NCBI GenBank assembly: GCA_963565915.1
Contig: OY751492.1
Coordinates: 3,906,001 to 3,970,000, forward strand
Source: Entoloma clypeatum
Taxonomy: Eukaryota; Basidiomycota; Agaricomycetes; Agaricales; Entolomataceae
Reading direction: 5' to 3'
DNA: 64,000 nucleotides
Below are positions 53,001-62,384 of this stretch, piece by piece. Made by a program: the position numbers and the translations under genes. Position 1 is the stretch's first letter, and each line of letters starts with the position of its first letter. Under the pieces are notes generated by a model that worked only from the letters and a program-made list of their open reading frames with translations, was not told where the DNA came from and ran no database searches.

Positions 53001-54728
53001 GAGCAAGTACCAGATCGACCGATCAGGGAACGACGAGTTCGGAAGATGCCAGGAAGCATCTATGGGGAAGACACTCCAGCATCTGATCTTGAAAAATTAG
53101 ATCGAAGACGGAGATTGGGCAGTCAAACGGCATGGATGAATGACCTCCTGATGGAGGCAATGTCAGTCCAAGTTGGCATCGTTGAAATGTCCCATAAAGA
53201 CATATACCCTCTTCCAAATAAAGAAGACTGGTATGCGGCTGAACGTAAAGAGCTAGATATGCTCAAACGCCGCGGGGTGATCACGGAGCTAGTACCCCTG
53301 CCTGCAGGGAGGAAAGCTCTAAGGAACAAATGGGTTTACAATGAAAAGTCCGATGGGCGTCTGAAAGCGCGCCTCGTCGCAAAAGGCTTCTCACAGGTAG
53401 AAGGGATCGACTTTGATCAGATCTTCTCACCAGTCGTAAGATATGAAACCGTCCGACTAATACTGGCATTGACAGCCCTTGAAGGGTGGTTCATGACTCT
53501 TTTGGACGTCTCATCAGCCTTCCTCTATGGAACGCTCCGTGAAGTCATTTACATGCGACAGCCTGAGGGCTACATAGTAAAAGGGAAAGAAAACCTTGTG
53601 TACCGACTATACAAAGCCCTATACGGACTCAAGCAGGCCGCATTAGCCTGGTGGAGGGAACTTGATTCCTCCATGAAAAAGCTTGGCTTTGTCCGGCTTC
53701 ACTCCAATGCGGGAGTGTTCATTCACAAAAGTACCAACGGGGAAATTGTAATTGCCGTCATCTATGTCGACGACTCTGCTTTTCTCGGCACAAACCGGGA
53801 ATATACGCTAGAAAAGAAGAAGGCCTTCATGACAACATGGGAATGCAGGGACCTAGGTCACCTAGTGCCCAATGGGGAACCAAAGGAATTTCTCTCAATC
53901 CAAATAAGGCAACGTGGGAAGAGGATCTTCATTGATCAAGTACCTTACCTTGAGAAAATTCTGGCACGCATGGGGATGAGCGAATCTAACGCCACCCATA
54001 CCCCACTCCCTACGGGCTACAAACCCATGGCGTCCGAAGATGAACCCAATGCGGAACTTCGATCCAAGTACCAATCCGTCATCGGATCACTCCTATATCT
54101 GATGATTGGAACGAGGCCTGACATCTGCTTTGCTGTAATCAAAATGTCCCAATTTCCCACAAATCCCACAAAACGCCATTTAGAGGTGGCTAGGGATATT
54201 TGCAGATATTTAAAGGCAACAAAAAATTACGCAATAATGTATGATGGGGACTCAGGGAAAGGGATCTATGCATTCACAGACTCCGACTGGGCGTCAGATG
54301 AGAACACGAGGAGGTCTATCACCGGCTTCTTCATATCACTGGCGTCTGGAGCAATAACATGGGTATCATCGGCGCAAAAAACCATTGCCCTCTCTTCTAC
54401 AGAAGCAGAATATATGGCGCTATCAGATTGCAGTCGCGCAGCAACATGGCTGAGAAGCATGCTTGCCGAACTTGGAATGCAGATCGGATCAGTACCGATC
54501 TATGGAGATAACAACGGCTCCATCTTTATCGCATCCAACCCTGTGACTGAGAAGCGATCCAAGCACATTGACATGCGATTCCACTTCGTCAGAGAAAAAG
54601 TCTCCGAAGGAATAATTACGGTCGAATTCATTGAAGGAGTGAACAACCCCGCAGACCTTTTAACTAAGAATCTGGGAAAAATCCTCTTTTCCAAGTTTAT
54701 CCCGTACTTCGGATTGATAAAAAACTAG
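50001..54728 (+). CDS. gag-pol: Copia Gag-Pol polyprotein, 1575 codons, intact
   Basis: ATG 50001 (MSTSRSALDTITPFDG) to TAG 54726 in one frame, so no frameshift is needed. The Gag part spans about residues 1-250. I see no CCHC knuckle, only CTHC before protease. The protease motif is ILDSGASLHF (about 51510). The HHCC finger is WHKRLGHPN...CTGC (about 51920-52040). The integrase core has IHSDLK, VDGGGEF and ENGRAERINRT-like wording (QNGRAERINRT, about 52390). RT has VYNEKSDGRLKARLVAKGF, LLDVSSAFLYG and IYVDDSAFLG (about 53760). RNase H has FTDSDWASDE and SSTEAEYMAL. Potentially functional. The recombination junction with E lies somewhere in this frame or its flanks. Confidence 0.95.
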   Translation: MSTSRSALDTITPFDGIDYQSWAEKMKSYLLHQGVWRLVSGDITRPVIADFTTTVSTPGATAAAPPVLATTVDQPGFRKEEKAWIRDDDVALGAIRLKVSEAIRRHIKDSTSALGAWKTLKDAYSKVSPAVIFGDFKAAATYKLSGRDPVPEIERLGSLFARLADSSFVVPDLMQAMILANAIPDAWSSLSTALFQVYDADDFTYKAVADSIISEYRRKYSIGSTRTSNEQAKKISGTKRKGQDPKWEKQQKPSTSQNDADEQPNSGDPSTASEKKKGKGRWRNQKKSANTADNTSDHVEETVEFVAPAIHFPPLPPPSFTTVTGRGKTTSTAQPDSQRMQSLLQRMNPPPSQYTGLPSGKPSVWKKNDHVRKLARGIGARPSGSNLRILDTIIPEEDERPSKQRRVTPPLDQTLRMMDIDHQSERMGPDQFEDGLIELDGSSSSSPESDQLRKANNTSLQTCKILASTSAECMDHIDNDLYKKYTKHFASCTHCKEKERAQWILDSGASLHFTHEFKDFAYYRPLKAKRFVQTAEKGKKLEILGVGAVPVRHTLNGEVKTHLLRPVFYIPDMDTRLLSLGVFLNHGYKVDGMRGEINISKGQNKIQFSPHILGQTIYWLDTEIRLDQIHAISSEITVETWHKRLGHPNDQALNKIPTSTKGVPKTLVREKSQESCTGCLKGKMPNQSYPNSMTRAVKPFDLIHSDLKQISTASYHKYKYFLTFLDDFSSHVWVVLLRKKSGAITALKQFLAMIQNQFAATPKKWRVDGGGEFDEYKDVLADHGILIDVTLPYQHQQNGRAERINRTLWEKSQALRFDACLPPMWWEFCLEHAAFLYNRTPMQRLEWKTPYFRVTNEIPDMSSVRVFGCQAYVYIPKEKRRNSLESRSRLMIYLGSKPGVKGYRFMDPETNTIFMGGKAIFDESKYPRCHIDPLPENHPEMENPEPADEFEDLIPGSNDDDSHNETPHIPVPIEQDQPESDNELPASEPDDEPRVPTPQPEQVPDRPIRERRVRKMPGSIYGEDTPASDLEKLDRRRRLGSQTAWMNDLLMEAMSVQVGIVEMSHKDIYPLPNKEDWYAAERKELDMLKRRGVITELVPLPAGRKALRNKWVYNEKSDGRLKARLVAKGFSQVEGIDFDQIFSPVVRYETVRLILALTALEGWFMTLLDVSSAFLYGTLREVIYMRQPEGYIVKGKENLVYRLYKALYGLKQAALAWWRELDSSMKKLGFVRLHSNAGVFIHKSTNGEIVIAVIYVDDSAFLGTNREYTLEKKKAFMTTWECRDLGHLVPNGEPKEFLSIQIRQRGKRIFIDQVPYLEKILARMGMSESNATHTPLPTGYKPMASEDEPNAELRSKYQSVIGSLLYLMIGTRPDICFAVIKMSQFPTNPTKRHLEVARDICRYLKATKNYAIMYDGDSGKGIYAFTDSDWASDENTRRSITGFFISLASGAITWVSSAQKTIALSSTEAEYMALSDCSRAATWLRSMLAELGMQIGSVPIYGDNNGSIFIASNPVTEKRSKHIDMRFHFVREKVSEGIITVEFIEGVNNPADLLTKNLGKILFSKFIPYFGLIKN

Positions 54729-54805
54729 GCGAAACAGAGTACCTATATATATATATGTGGGAAAAAGTAAGATGTATTTAGAAGTATGTACTAAATATGG
54801 GGGGG

Positions 54806-55116
54806 TGTTGAAACTTTTCCCATCACGTAGATTAGATTAGATTAGATTACATCACGCGACCTTTACATATCTTCATTACATACTTGTTTGGTTGGTACAA
54901 ACAGTAGTACGGTATATAAGACCAGGAAACTGTCAATATCAACAAGTTGTCTCTTGACTCTTAACCAGCTCCATCGCTCTCACCAGCCTCAACCGCTCTC
55001 ACCAGCCTTACCCCCCTCCAAACCATGTAAGTGACTATAGCGGTATCGTAGAGTACTTCCACTGTAGCCGTGTTGCTCAGTACACCTGTGGCTAGCGCCC
55101 AGGTGGAACTTCAACA
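54806..55116 (+). repeat. 3' Copia LTR (from element E)
   Basis: 311 bp, apparently identical to 42241-42551. The following ATTTA (55117-55121) matches 42236-42240. Confidence 0.9.
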
Positions 55117-56084
55117 ATTTACAGAGGAAATACTCTGAACGTTTTGCCACCGATTCCGCCGATGAGTCCCCTGACGAATTTACTTTTGACTCCATGCAGT
55201 CAGATATCAAACAGACGCCTAGAACAGGGACTCATTTTCAATCCTTACCTGTATCCCGAACCCCATCTTCATCCCAACAACCCGACTCCTCTTCTCCTCC
55301 GCAGACTCTAAACATGGCAGAAGCTCCGGCTGTACAAACAATGGATACATCCAAGATCATCAAGGATCCTGGGATGTTCAAGGACAGATACACCTTTGAC
55401 GAGTGGTGGAAAGCCACCAAACTATACATCAGGTTCCAAAAGAGCCTCACAGACGATCAGAAGATTCTTGCGGTGCTATCCCGCATGATGGAAGGGTCCG
55501 GCAGACACTGGGCCAGTAACAAGTTAGATGCTCTTGCCGTTGACAATGAGAACATCACCTGGCTAGGTTTTTCCGATGATATCGCCACACAATTCTCCAT
55601 CGCCAACAAGTCGGTCGCTGCCAAAGCAAGACTCGAAGTCCTGAAACAAGAGAAATGCACTGTTGATGAATTCTTGGATGAATTGAAGAACTCTTGAAAC
55701 TGTCAAACCTTGGTGAAGAAACTGGGAAATACATCCTAGAGAAGAACGTCAACCGCAGAGTCTCTGAACAAGTGGCTAGCGATGGCAAGACGTACACCGA
55801 TTACGCAAAGGAGATCCGAAACAAGGGACCACAGATAGAAGGACACGCACTGGTCATCCGAGGTGGCGGCGACATGAGCACCGGATTGGGTACCACTTAT
55901 GGTGGTCAGGGCAAAGCCATGGAAATCGACAAAGCAGGAGTAGCCCGTTGCTACAACTGTCAACGCTTCGGTCATCTGGCTAAAGACTGTAGCGCTCCAA
56001 AGAAGAAAGATGGTCGCAAGTGTTTCAACTGTGACCAAGAAGGCCATATTGCGCGCAACTGCCGCAAGCCGAAGAAGAACTCCG

Positions 56085-59000
56085 GAAGGGTCCGATTAAA
56101 CGACGCTAAGTCGCGACCCTTATCTATTAAACGGACTTGCTTGCCTTGTATGACTGCAGACAATAGAACCTATGTCATCCCTGCCAAGCGAGCCACTGCA
56201 TCGACTAAGATTGTGAAGGGAGATAACCCTCCGAAAAGACAAGAAATCAGGCTGTTAGCTCAGCTCAAAACACGACGAGGACCAAAGGTTATCCGACCTG
56301 AGGTTGACAGCGGATGTGAACGCACATGCATCCATCCCAGAATAGTACGCGAACAGAACCTCCCCACGTGAGGAATACCACCCATAGCAATTCTAAATGC
56401 GGATGGATCACCAAATTGACAACAGAAAGCGAGCCAACTTGCCGAAGTCAAACTGGATTTGGGAGCACATCAGGAAACCATGGAAGCAATGGTACTGGAC
56501 ATTGGGAGAACAGACATGCTCTTGGGACATGACTGGTTGGTACACCACAACCCCACAATCAATTGGACAACCGGCGTGGTAACATTTAACCGGTGCCCAC
56601 CAACATGTCAAACCAAACACTCGGATTTCAGGATTAACCTTGATGGTTGCAAACACCGGGTTCACATGGTTGAGGTGCACGACAAAGATGCACCCAGAAA
56701 GTCAGATCAGAAATGGAAGCCTGGAGACCCTATTTTGGAAGCTGTCACTCCCACACCACCTCCCACAACCAAACGACCCTCATATGTTGAACGATTTGCT
56801 CATCTCTTCGAGAAGGAGAACTTTGATAAGATCCCAAAGGAGAGGGAATGGGACCATGGTATTGAACTTACACCGGACGCACCAAAGGAACTAGGGGGAA
56901 ATACATATCCTATGACACAAAAGGAACAAGAGGAATTGGACGCATTCATTGACGAGGGTCTAGCAACAGGAAAGATCCGCCCATCCAAATCCCCTTATGC
57001 CTCCCCTTGCTTCTTCATCAACAAGAAGGATGGCTCCAAACGATTGGTACAAGATTACCGCATGGTCAATAAATTCACGGTCAAAGACAAGTTCCCACTG
57101 ATACAATTCGAAACTGGCGAGCACCCACATCAAAAAAGGAAGTTCAGAAGTTCCTTGGATTTGCTAACTTCTATCGACGTTTTATTGAAGGGTACTCAAA
57201 CATCGCAAAACCTCTCACCGCGCTCACAGGCGGTACAGCATTTACTTGGGGACCAACAGAGCAGCAAGCTTTTGAAGGTCTCATACGGGCAATTACATTG
57301 GCACCAGTCTTGGCATTACCGAAACCAGAGGGACAGTTCAGGGTTGAAACCGATGCATCGGGCTATGCAATTGGAGCAGTACTCTCTCAGAAGCAAGACG
57401 ACAAATGGCACCCCATCGTGTTCTTGTCGCGGACCATGTCCGCGGCTGAACAGAATTACGAAATATACGACAAGGAACTCCTGGCAGTCGTGGAAGCATT
57501 GAAAGATTGGAGACACTATCTGCTTGAAGCCAGGGAACGTTTCGAGATCTTGACTGATCACAAGAACCTGGAATATTTCCGTCGTCCTCAGGACCTAAAT
57601 CAACGACAGCGATGCTGGAAAATGAAGTTACAAGACTATGACTTCGAATTACGGCATGTGCCCAGCAAGACCAATGCAACAGCAGACATCCTGTCACACT
57701 TACCCTGGTATGAAGTGGAACTCGAACCACAGGACAGTGACCAAATGCTCAAGGAGGGACTATTCTTGAAACGGTTGGAATCAGAAGATGTGGTACAAAT
57801 GGAGATGTTCACGGAGGAACAATTCTTTGAAGGGGGTGAAACATCTGATTCCATCAAAATTGGAAACATCACGACCATTGAAAATCCGTGGATCACACCC
57901 ATCAAGGGTTCAAACTGCATGGAGACAGAAGTAGCGCAGGGCCTAAAAAAGAATCCTCATTGGTATCAGCAGGAGAATGGGATCACCTATGCAGGAGAAC
58001 GAGTCTATGTCCCGCCAGACCCACAATTACGACAAGAATTGATGTTCGAGTCACACGATGCACCAGTGGCTGGACATCCAGGACAGTACCGGACACATGA
58101 ACTCCTCACTTGCACCTACTGGTGGCCTACCATACTGCATGATGTGAAGAAGTACGTGAAGGGTTGCGACACTTGTCAACGCAACAAGATTAACCGACAA
58201 AAGCGACATGCTCCGCTACATCCCCATGCAGCACCAAGTCACCCATGGGAAGACATAGGAATCAACGTCGTGGGACCGATACCAGAATCTGATGGAAAAA
58301 ATGCAATTCTGGTCATCACAGATAGACATTCAAAGATGCTTCACCTCATTCCGACAACCGTGGAACTATCAGCTGAAGGATTAGCCAAGATCTATCGGGA
58401 TCAGATATGGAAGCTTCATGGGATCCCCAAGAAGATCATCAGCGATAGGGGACCGCAGTTCGCCGTGAAGTTCATGGAGATACTCTGCCGCATGTTAGGG
58501 ATCAAAAGGAACCTGTCCACCGCATACCACCCACAGACTGATGGACAGGCCGAGCGATCGCATCAGGAAACGGAAGCATTCTTATAAAACTTTGTCAACC
58601 ATCTACAGGATGATTGGGCTGAATGGATCGCAATCGCAGAGTTCCAGTACAATGACAAAGAACATCAGGCAACAAAGCACACCCCATTCTACCTCAACTA
58701 CGGTTTACATCCGTGGAAGGGAGAGCTCGTGTTAGAAGATACTAATCCGGCTGCCAATGACTTCTTGAAAAAACTTAAACAGGCATGAGAAGAAGCCAAT
58801 GCCGCGCTGAAACAAGCACAGGATCAGATGAAGAAGCCAATGCCGTGCTGAAACAAGCACAGGATCAGATGAAGAAGACAGTTGACACACGGTGAAGTCC
58901 GTCTCGGGACTACCATATCGGAGACAAGGTGTGGCTGGAAGGGACTAACATCAGGACCGATCGCCCCTCAAAGAAACTTGATGCACTCCGACATGGACCA

Positions 59001-59351
59001 TTCAAAGTCCTAGAGAAGAAAGGAGCTAGCGCGTACCTTCTTGATCTTCCAAAGACTTGGAAGATGATTCACCCTGTGTTCAACGAGACCCTGTTGTCAC
59101 CATATGAAACTCCGAAGTACGCCATCCAGAAAAAGAAACCAGCCCCTGATCCGATCATCGTCGAAGGACGAGAAGAGTACCATGTGTCTACAATCCTAGA
59201 CTCTCAAAAGTTCCGCGGAAAGATCCAGTACCTCGTCCAGTGGGAAGGATATGGTCCAGAAGAGAACACATGGGAACCTCGAGCTAATGTTCAGAACGCT
59301 CAAGATTTGATCCGTGATTTCCATCGGCAGAACCCGTCTCAACCACAATAA
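56085..59351 (+). pseudogene. pol: G2 pol, RT core deleted
   Basis: Protease VDSGCERTCIH is at about 56300. TGA at about 56370 and 56418 break the frame. At about 57100 the RT catalytic region (about 440 bp of G1, including YMDD) is missing and the frame shifts. RNase H is open again from 57298 (ETDASGYAIGA). The integrase finger and core follow, then TAA 58585 and TGA 58785. A 41-bp tandem duplication (58789-58870) and TGA near 58894 come next. The chromodomain [17 protein letters not shown] is intact to TAA 59349. Non-functional. Confidence 0.87.
58789..58870 (+). repeat. 41-bp direct tandem duplication in G2 pol
   Basis: Units 58789-58829 and 58830-58870 differ at one base. G1 has a single unit. 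The 41-bp addition shifts the frame. Confidence 0.85.
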
Positions 59352-59484
59352 AAGACGAGTTCTCAAAACCCATGGCAGTATCAACCTCATCAGTCAAACA
59401 CACACCGAGTTCCCCGCTCTAGTCTTCTCCCTGCCCAATATAGCCACCCCATTCTTCTTTTACCTCTCAACCATCCTCACTGCC

Positions 59485-59856
59485 ATGTCAAACACCATCG
59501 TCACCTCCACCTCCACCACCGACATCAACCCCGCCATCGCCGCCCTCATGAACGAAGCGCTCTCCATGAGAGACCAAATCCATGCCCTTGAAACTTCCCT
59601 CGCCGATCTCCTTCATCGCCAGATGAATATCCGACTTCATTCATTGTCCAATCTCCCCGTCGCCCCGACTCCCGAAGAGAAACAAATTCTCGGGAATTAC
59701 ACCAGCACCCTCGTCATTGAAAATCGATGCATTCGGCTGGCCATCAAAGGCCTTGAACTCGCCGTAGCCATCAACGAGGAGTTGATATATGATTGGAGCC
59801 TCAAGGAAAGTCCGAACTGGTCTGATCCCGGCAACAACGAGGGATGGGGACAGTGA
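59485..59856 (+). CDS. G2 third ORF, small helical protein
   Basis: A 123-residue frame from ATG 59485 (MSNTIVTSTSTTDINPAI) to TGA 59854. It aligns along its length with the G1 third ORF, with conserved SMRDQIHALETS, LPVAPTPEEK, the central helix and the C-terminal pattern GW near the end. There is no cysteine, signal or membrane segment. It is uninterrupted although G2 pol is ruined. Sense strand, after pol. Function unknown; coiled-coil formation is plausible. Confidence 0.75.
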   Translation: MSNTIVTSTSTTDINPAIAALMNEALSMRDQIHALETSLADLLHRQMNIRLHSLSNLPVAPTPEEKQILGNYTSTLVIENRCIRLAIKGLELAVAINEELIYDWSLKESPNWSDPGNNEGWGQ

Positions 59857-59890
59857 CTCTGTGAGGACACAGAGCTTGGAGAGGGGAACA

Positions 59891-60292
59891 TGTTACGGAC
59901 TCTATGGTATGAGGACCACGTCATATCTTTTACTTATCGGCCTGACTCGGCGCCCTCTTATGAACTCACTATGTCTAATGTCTACTTTCGCAACCTTCGA
60001 TTCCCAGTCTGACTCATTACATTACTTCATCATCCCCTTCAGTATACTTCGCTCCCACGCTGACTCGCTTTCCACAGTCAGCTTACTCACTGTACATAGC
60101 CTTCCGCAGTCGCCTTACTCATGCGCACTGCCTTCTGCAGTACTGACTCATTCGCTACTGCCTATAGTCAGTACCTATATAAACCTCTTGTACTGTAGTA
60201 GATTCCTTAAATTTAGAAATCACTTTGCTCTTCGCCTTTCCACTTTCCTGCATACTCTGCCCGAACCTTGGAACGGTTTGTTAAGCATAACA
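59891..60292 (+). repeat. 3' LTR of G2
   Basis: 402 bp, TGTTACGGACTC...GCATAACA, followed by the TSD TGAGC. Its second half resembles the G1 LTR more than its first half does. Confidence 0.92.
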
Positions 60293-60814
60293 TGAGCGGA
60301 GGCGAGGACATATTGTTTTGGAAGCCGACGCTTCCATTTAGAGAGGCGAAGGCGGATGGGATTTGCGGAGTTGGGTGTGACTATGGGATTGTTTGCAGGC
60401 TTAGAGATGGAGGGTATAGGATCATATTGTTCCATAAATAAGGCAGCATAACAATTTTTAGCAGACAACGAGGGCGCACTGTTCACTCGCTGTGGGGAGG
60501 AAAATCCTCCTGTCCTTCCTCCGACTCCGCAGACTCCATGGGCAGAACGGAGTTGCCTTCCACTGCGTCCTTGACCACAAGTTGTTCCATAACAAACTCG
60601 TCCTGCTCCTCCGTTGTCATGAAGTGAACGTTGAAGCAAAGGGGGCATTCACGACTAAAGTGCCCTGTTTTGTTACATCTGAAGCATGCATTGGCATTCT
60701 TGCCTTTGACATGTGAAGTATCAATGTCCATTGCATTAGGGTCCCTTGTCGGCAGAGCGGAGCTGTACTTGGAGTGAATGGAATGTAGGGGCAAGGGAAT
60801 ACTGAGGTGCCAGG
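60293..60814 (-). pseudogene. gag: J gag C-terminus and start of pol
   Basis: Gag (from 60814, interrupted upstream by I) has NAMDID, the CCHC finger CFRCNKTGHFSREC (about 60690-60650) and an acidic end, with TGA 60483. The -1 frame opens across this stop (SAKNCYAALFMEQYD) and runs to 60293, then resumes at 41760 beyond G2. Shift heptamer G GAT TTT is at 60507-60501. Confidence 0.78.
60501..60507 (-). promoter_or_regulatory. Probable -1 frameshift site of J, G GAT TTT
   Basis: In gag register, six codons before TGA 60483. The same heptamer and geometry as in G1. Confidence 0.5.
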
Positions 60815-61290
60815 TGTTAAGAACTGATCAACAAAACATCGGAGCTACGTTGGACGCGTCGGAAGGTCAGAAGGTCGGAGCGCGTGCAATGTAGGGGCAA
60901 GGACTTGGCTTCAACTTGTGTGTTGCGCCCTCGCTAATACGTTGGTGTCCTTATTTCGGAGGATCGGAGGTCGGAGGTCGGACTCAAGTTAAGAGTCGGA
61001 AAGAGGACGGGAGGTATGATGTCGAATCTAAGTTGATATTCAAACTGAAGCCAATACACGATTCTACATAAGTTTAAATACTATGTCGGAGGATGTGTGG
61101 CTTCGTTGGAGTCGGATAACGAGTGGCTGTCGGAGATTCTTAACATAAGTAAAATGGTCGGATGTAAGTAATGTACATAGTAACGAGATTCATAACAGTA
61201 AGTATGCATAATAAGTATTAGTCAAAATGTCGGAGGTGTCGGAGGTGTCGGGATTGGTCGGAAATTGTCAGAATTGATTGGAATGTAACA
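60815..61290 (-). repeat. 3' LTR of element I
   Basis: On the minus strand TGTTACATTCC...TTCTTAACA. It contains TATTTAA and, about 33 nt later, AGTTTGAATAT (about 61048-61038), the predicted mRNA 5' end. Confidence 0.85.
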
Positions 61291-61454
61291 GTATTTTCCC
61301 CTTAGGGCCGAATTCATGAGGCCTAAGGACCTAGGTGGTTGGTGCATGTGAACTGCGTCATGTGATGCATTGGTTGAAAATACCGTCCGAGTGGTTCTTT
61401 CTTCTTGTTCCCCCATTCTCTTTTCGTTTCAAACTCTTCCGAAAAAACCTCAAT

Positions 61455-62357
61455 ATGTCGGCAACCGATTTTCAAAAGAAGATGGAGGTGCTGCAGGCTA
61501 AGCTCGCGGAGGTGGAGGCGAAGAAGCGAGCAGCGGAGGAGGAGGCTGCGAGGAAGGCTGAGGAGGAGCGGAGAGTGGAGGAAGAGAGGGCTGCGGAGGC
61601 GGCGCGGTTAGTGGAGGAGATGCGGGTAGCGGAGGAGATGCGTCGGGCGTCAGAGCTGGCGGCTCAGAAGAAGAAGGTGATGAAGAAAAGGAAGGTAGAG
61701 GAGGTGACGGCGACGGTCGGAGAGGGGTCGGGAGTCGGGATCAGGGTCGGCACCTGTGATAGGTGCATTGTGAAGGGCGTTGAATGTGAACGCGATGAGT
61801 AAGTTCTTCTTTGGTTCGTCTCTTCTGTTTTAACCTTTTGTTTTAGGAATAAGTCGTCCTGCAAGGGTTGTGTCAAGGACAAGAAGCAGTGCGAGGTCGG
61901 AGCGTCGGAGGGAAAGTCGGAGGTGAAGGAGGTGAAGAAAACGGTGAAGGTGATGAAGGGGAAGAAAAAGGCGTCGGAGATGCCGTCGGAGAGTGGGTCA
62001 GAGGACACCGTCTTGGGTGTCCTCAAGATGATACTGGCGGAGACGAGGCAGGTGAGGCGACTGCTAACAGCAGTCGAAGGCTCGGTGAACACCGAGTATC
62101 AACCCAAGTCGCCAGAGATGTCGGAGGAAGGGTCGGAGTCGGAGATGGATACAGCAGAGGAGACGCACGAGTTGAGACTGGAGAAGAGGATCGCAAGAAG
62201 GATTAGGAAGGATCTTGTGAATAGAAAGAGGTTGGAGTTGCCGGAGCTGTCGGACGATTCCGACATGTCAATTTCGGAGCCGTCGCAGAAGGCAGAGTCG
62301 GAGGAGGAGTCGGACAAGGAGGAGGGTCTGTCAAACAAGAAACAACGTACTAAGTAG
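61455..62357 (+). CDS. Antisense spliced Zn(II)2Cys6-like protein of I
   Basis: Exon 1 is 61455-61798, the intron 61799-61846 (GTAAGT, TTTAAC, TTTTAG; 48 nt, phase 2), exon 2 61847-62357; 284 residues. A coiled coil (EEERRVEEERAAEAARLVEE) leads to CDRCIVKGVEC. Splicing adds CKGCVKDKKQC, giving CX2CX6CX8CX2CX6C. A helical region (LKMILAETRQVRRLL), an acidic stretch and the basic end NKKQRTK follow. The order of parts matches the F and B genes though the sequence outside the motif is well diverged. Its stop is about 28 bp from the convergent pol stop. Confidence 0.75.
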
Positions 62358-62384
62358 ATAGAATAGTACTTGTTTTTTCTTGTT

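Larger units (their letters stand above)
49328..55116 (+). mobile_element. Copia D/E composite with intact gag-pol
   Basis: The left LTR is 49328-49637 (310 bp), the right LTR 54806-55116 (311 bp), PBS 49638-49650, and a polypurine run of seven G residues 54799-54805. The left flank is GTTCG and the right flank ATTTA, so there is no matching TSD. The right LTR resembles the distant LTR at 42241, not its own left LTR. I infer that the left part is element D, inserted in F2, and the right end is element E, joined by homologous recombination. Confidence 0.88.
42178..56100 (+). pseudogene. gag: G2 gag, split by the Copia/F2 block and fused to pol
   Basis: Gag runs 42178-42240, then resumes at 55117 after one copy of the TSD ATTTA. 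Capsid codons follow (MDTSKIIKDPGMF, about 55340), with a one-base-type frame change near 55690, then two CCHC knuckles (CYNCQRFGHLAKDC and CFNCDQEGHIARNC). Compared with G1, about 80 bp around the gag stop and frameshift site are deleted, so gag reads directly into the pol frame at about 56085 (SGRVRLNDAKSR). Confidence 0.85.
41766..60292 (+). mobile_element. G2: Ty3/Gypsy element inserted in J
   Basis: TSD TGAGC is at 41761-41765 and 60293-60297. The 3' LTR is 59891-60292 (402 bp). Only the first 134 bp of the 5' LTR survive (41766-41899). It is a sister of G1 with a decayed body: altered 5' region, Copia inserted in gag, RT core deleted, several stops. Confidence 0.93.

Noticed and set aside
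54745..54760. Short AT dinucleotide run after the Copia stop codon
   Set aside because: Too short to be more than a simple-sequence tract.
49328..55116. First read as one ordinary Copia element with old, diverged LTRs
   Set aside because: The flanks do not match and the right LTR pairs with 42241-42551, so divergence of its two LTRs is not a measure of age.
60501..60716. Plus-strand frame over J gag
   Set aside because: The minus-strand frame carries the CCHC finger and fits the J gag-pol order.
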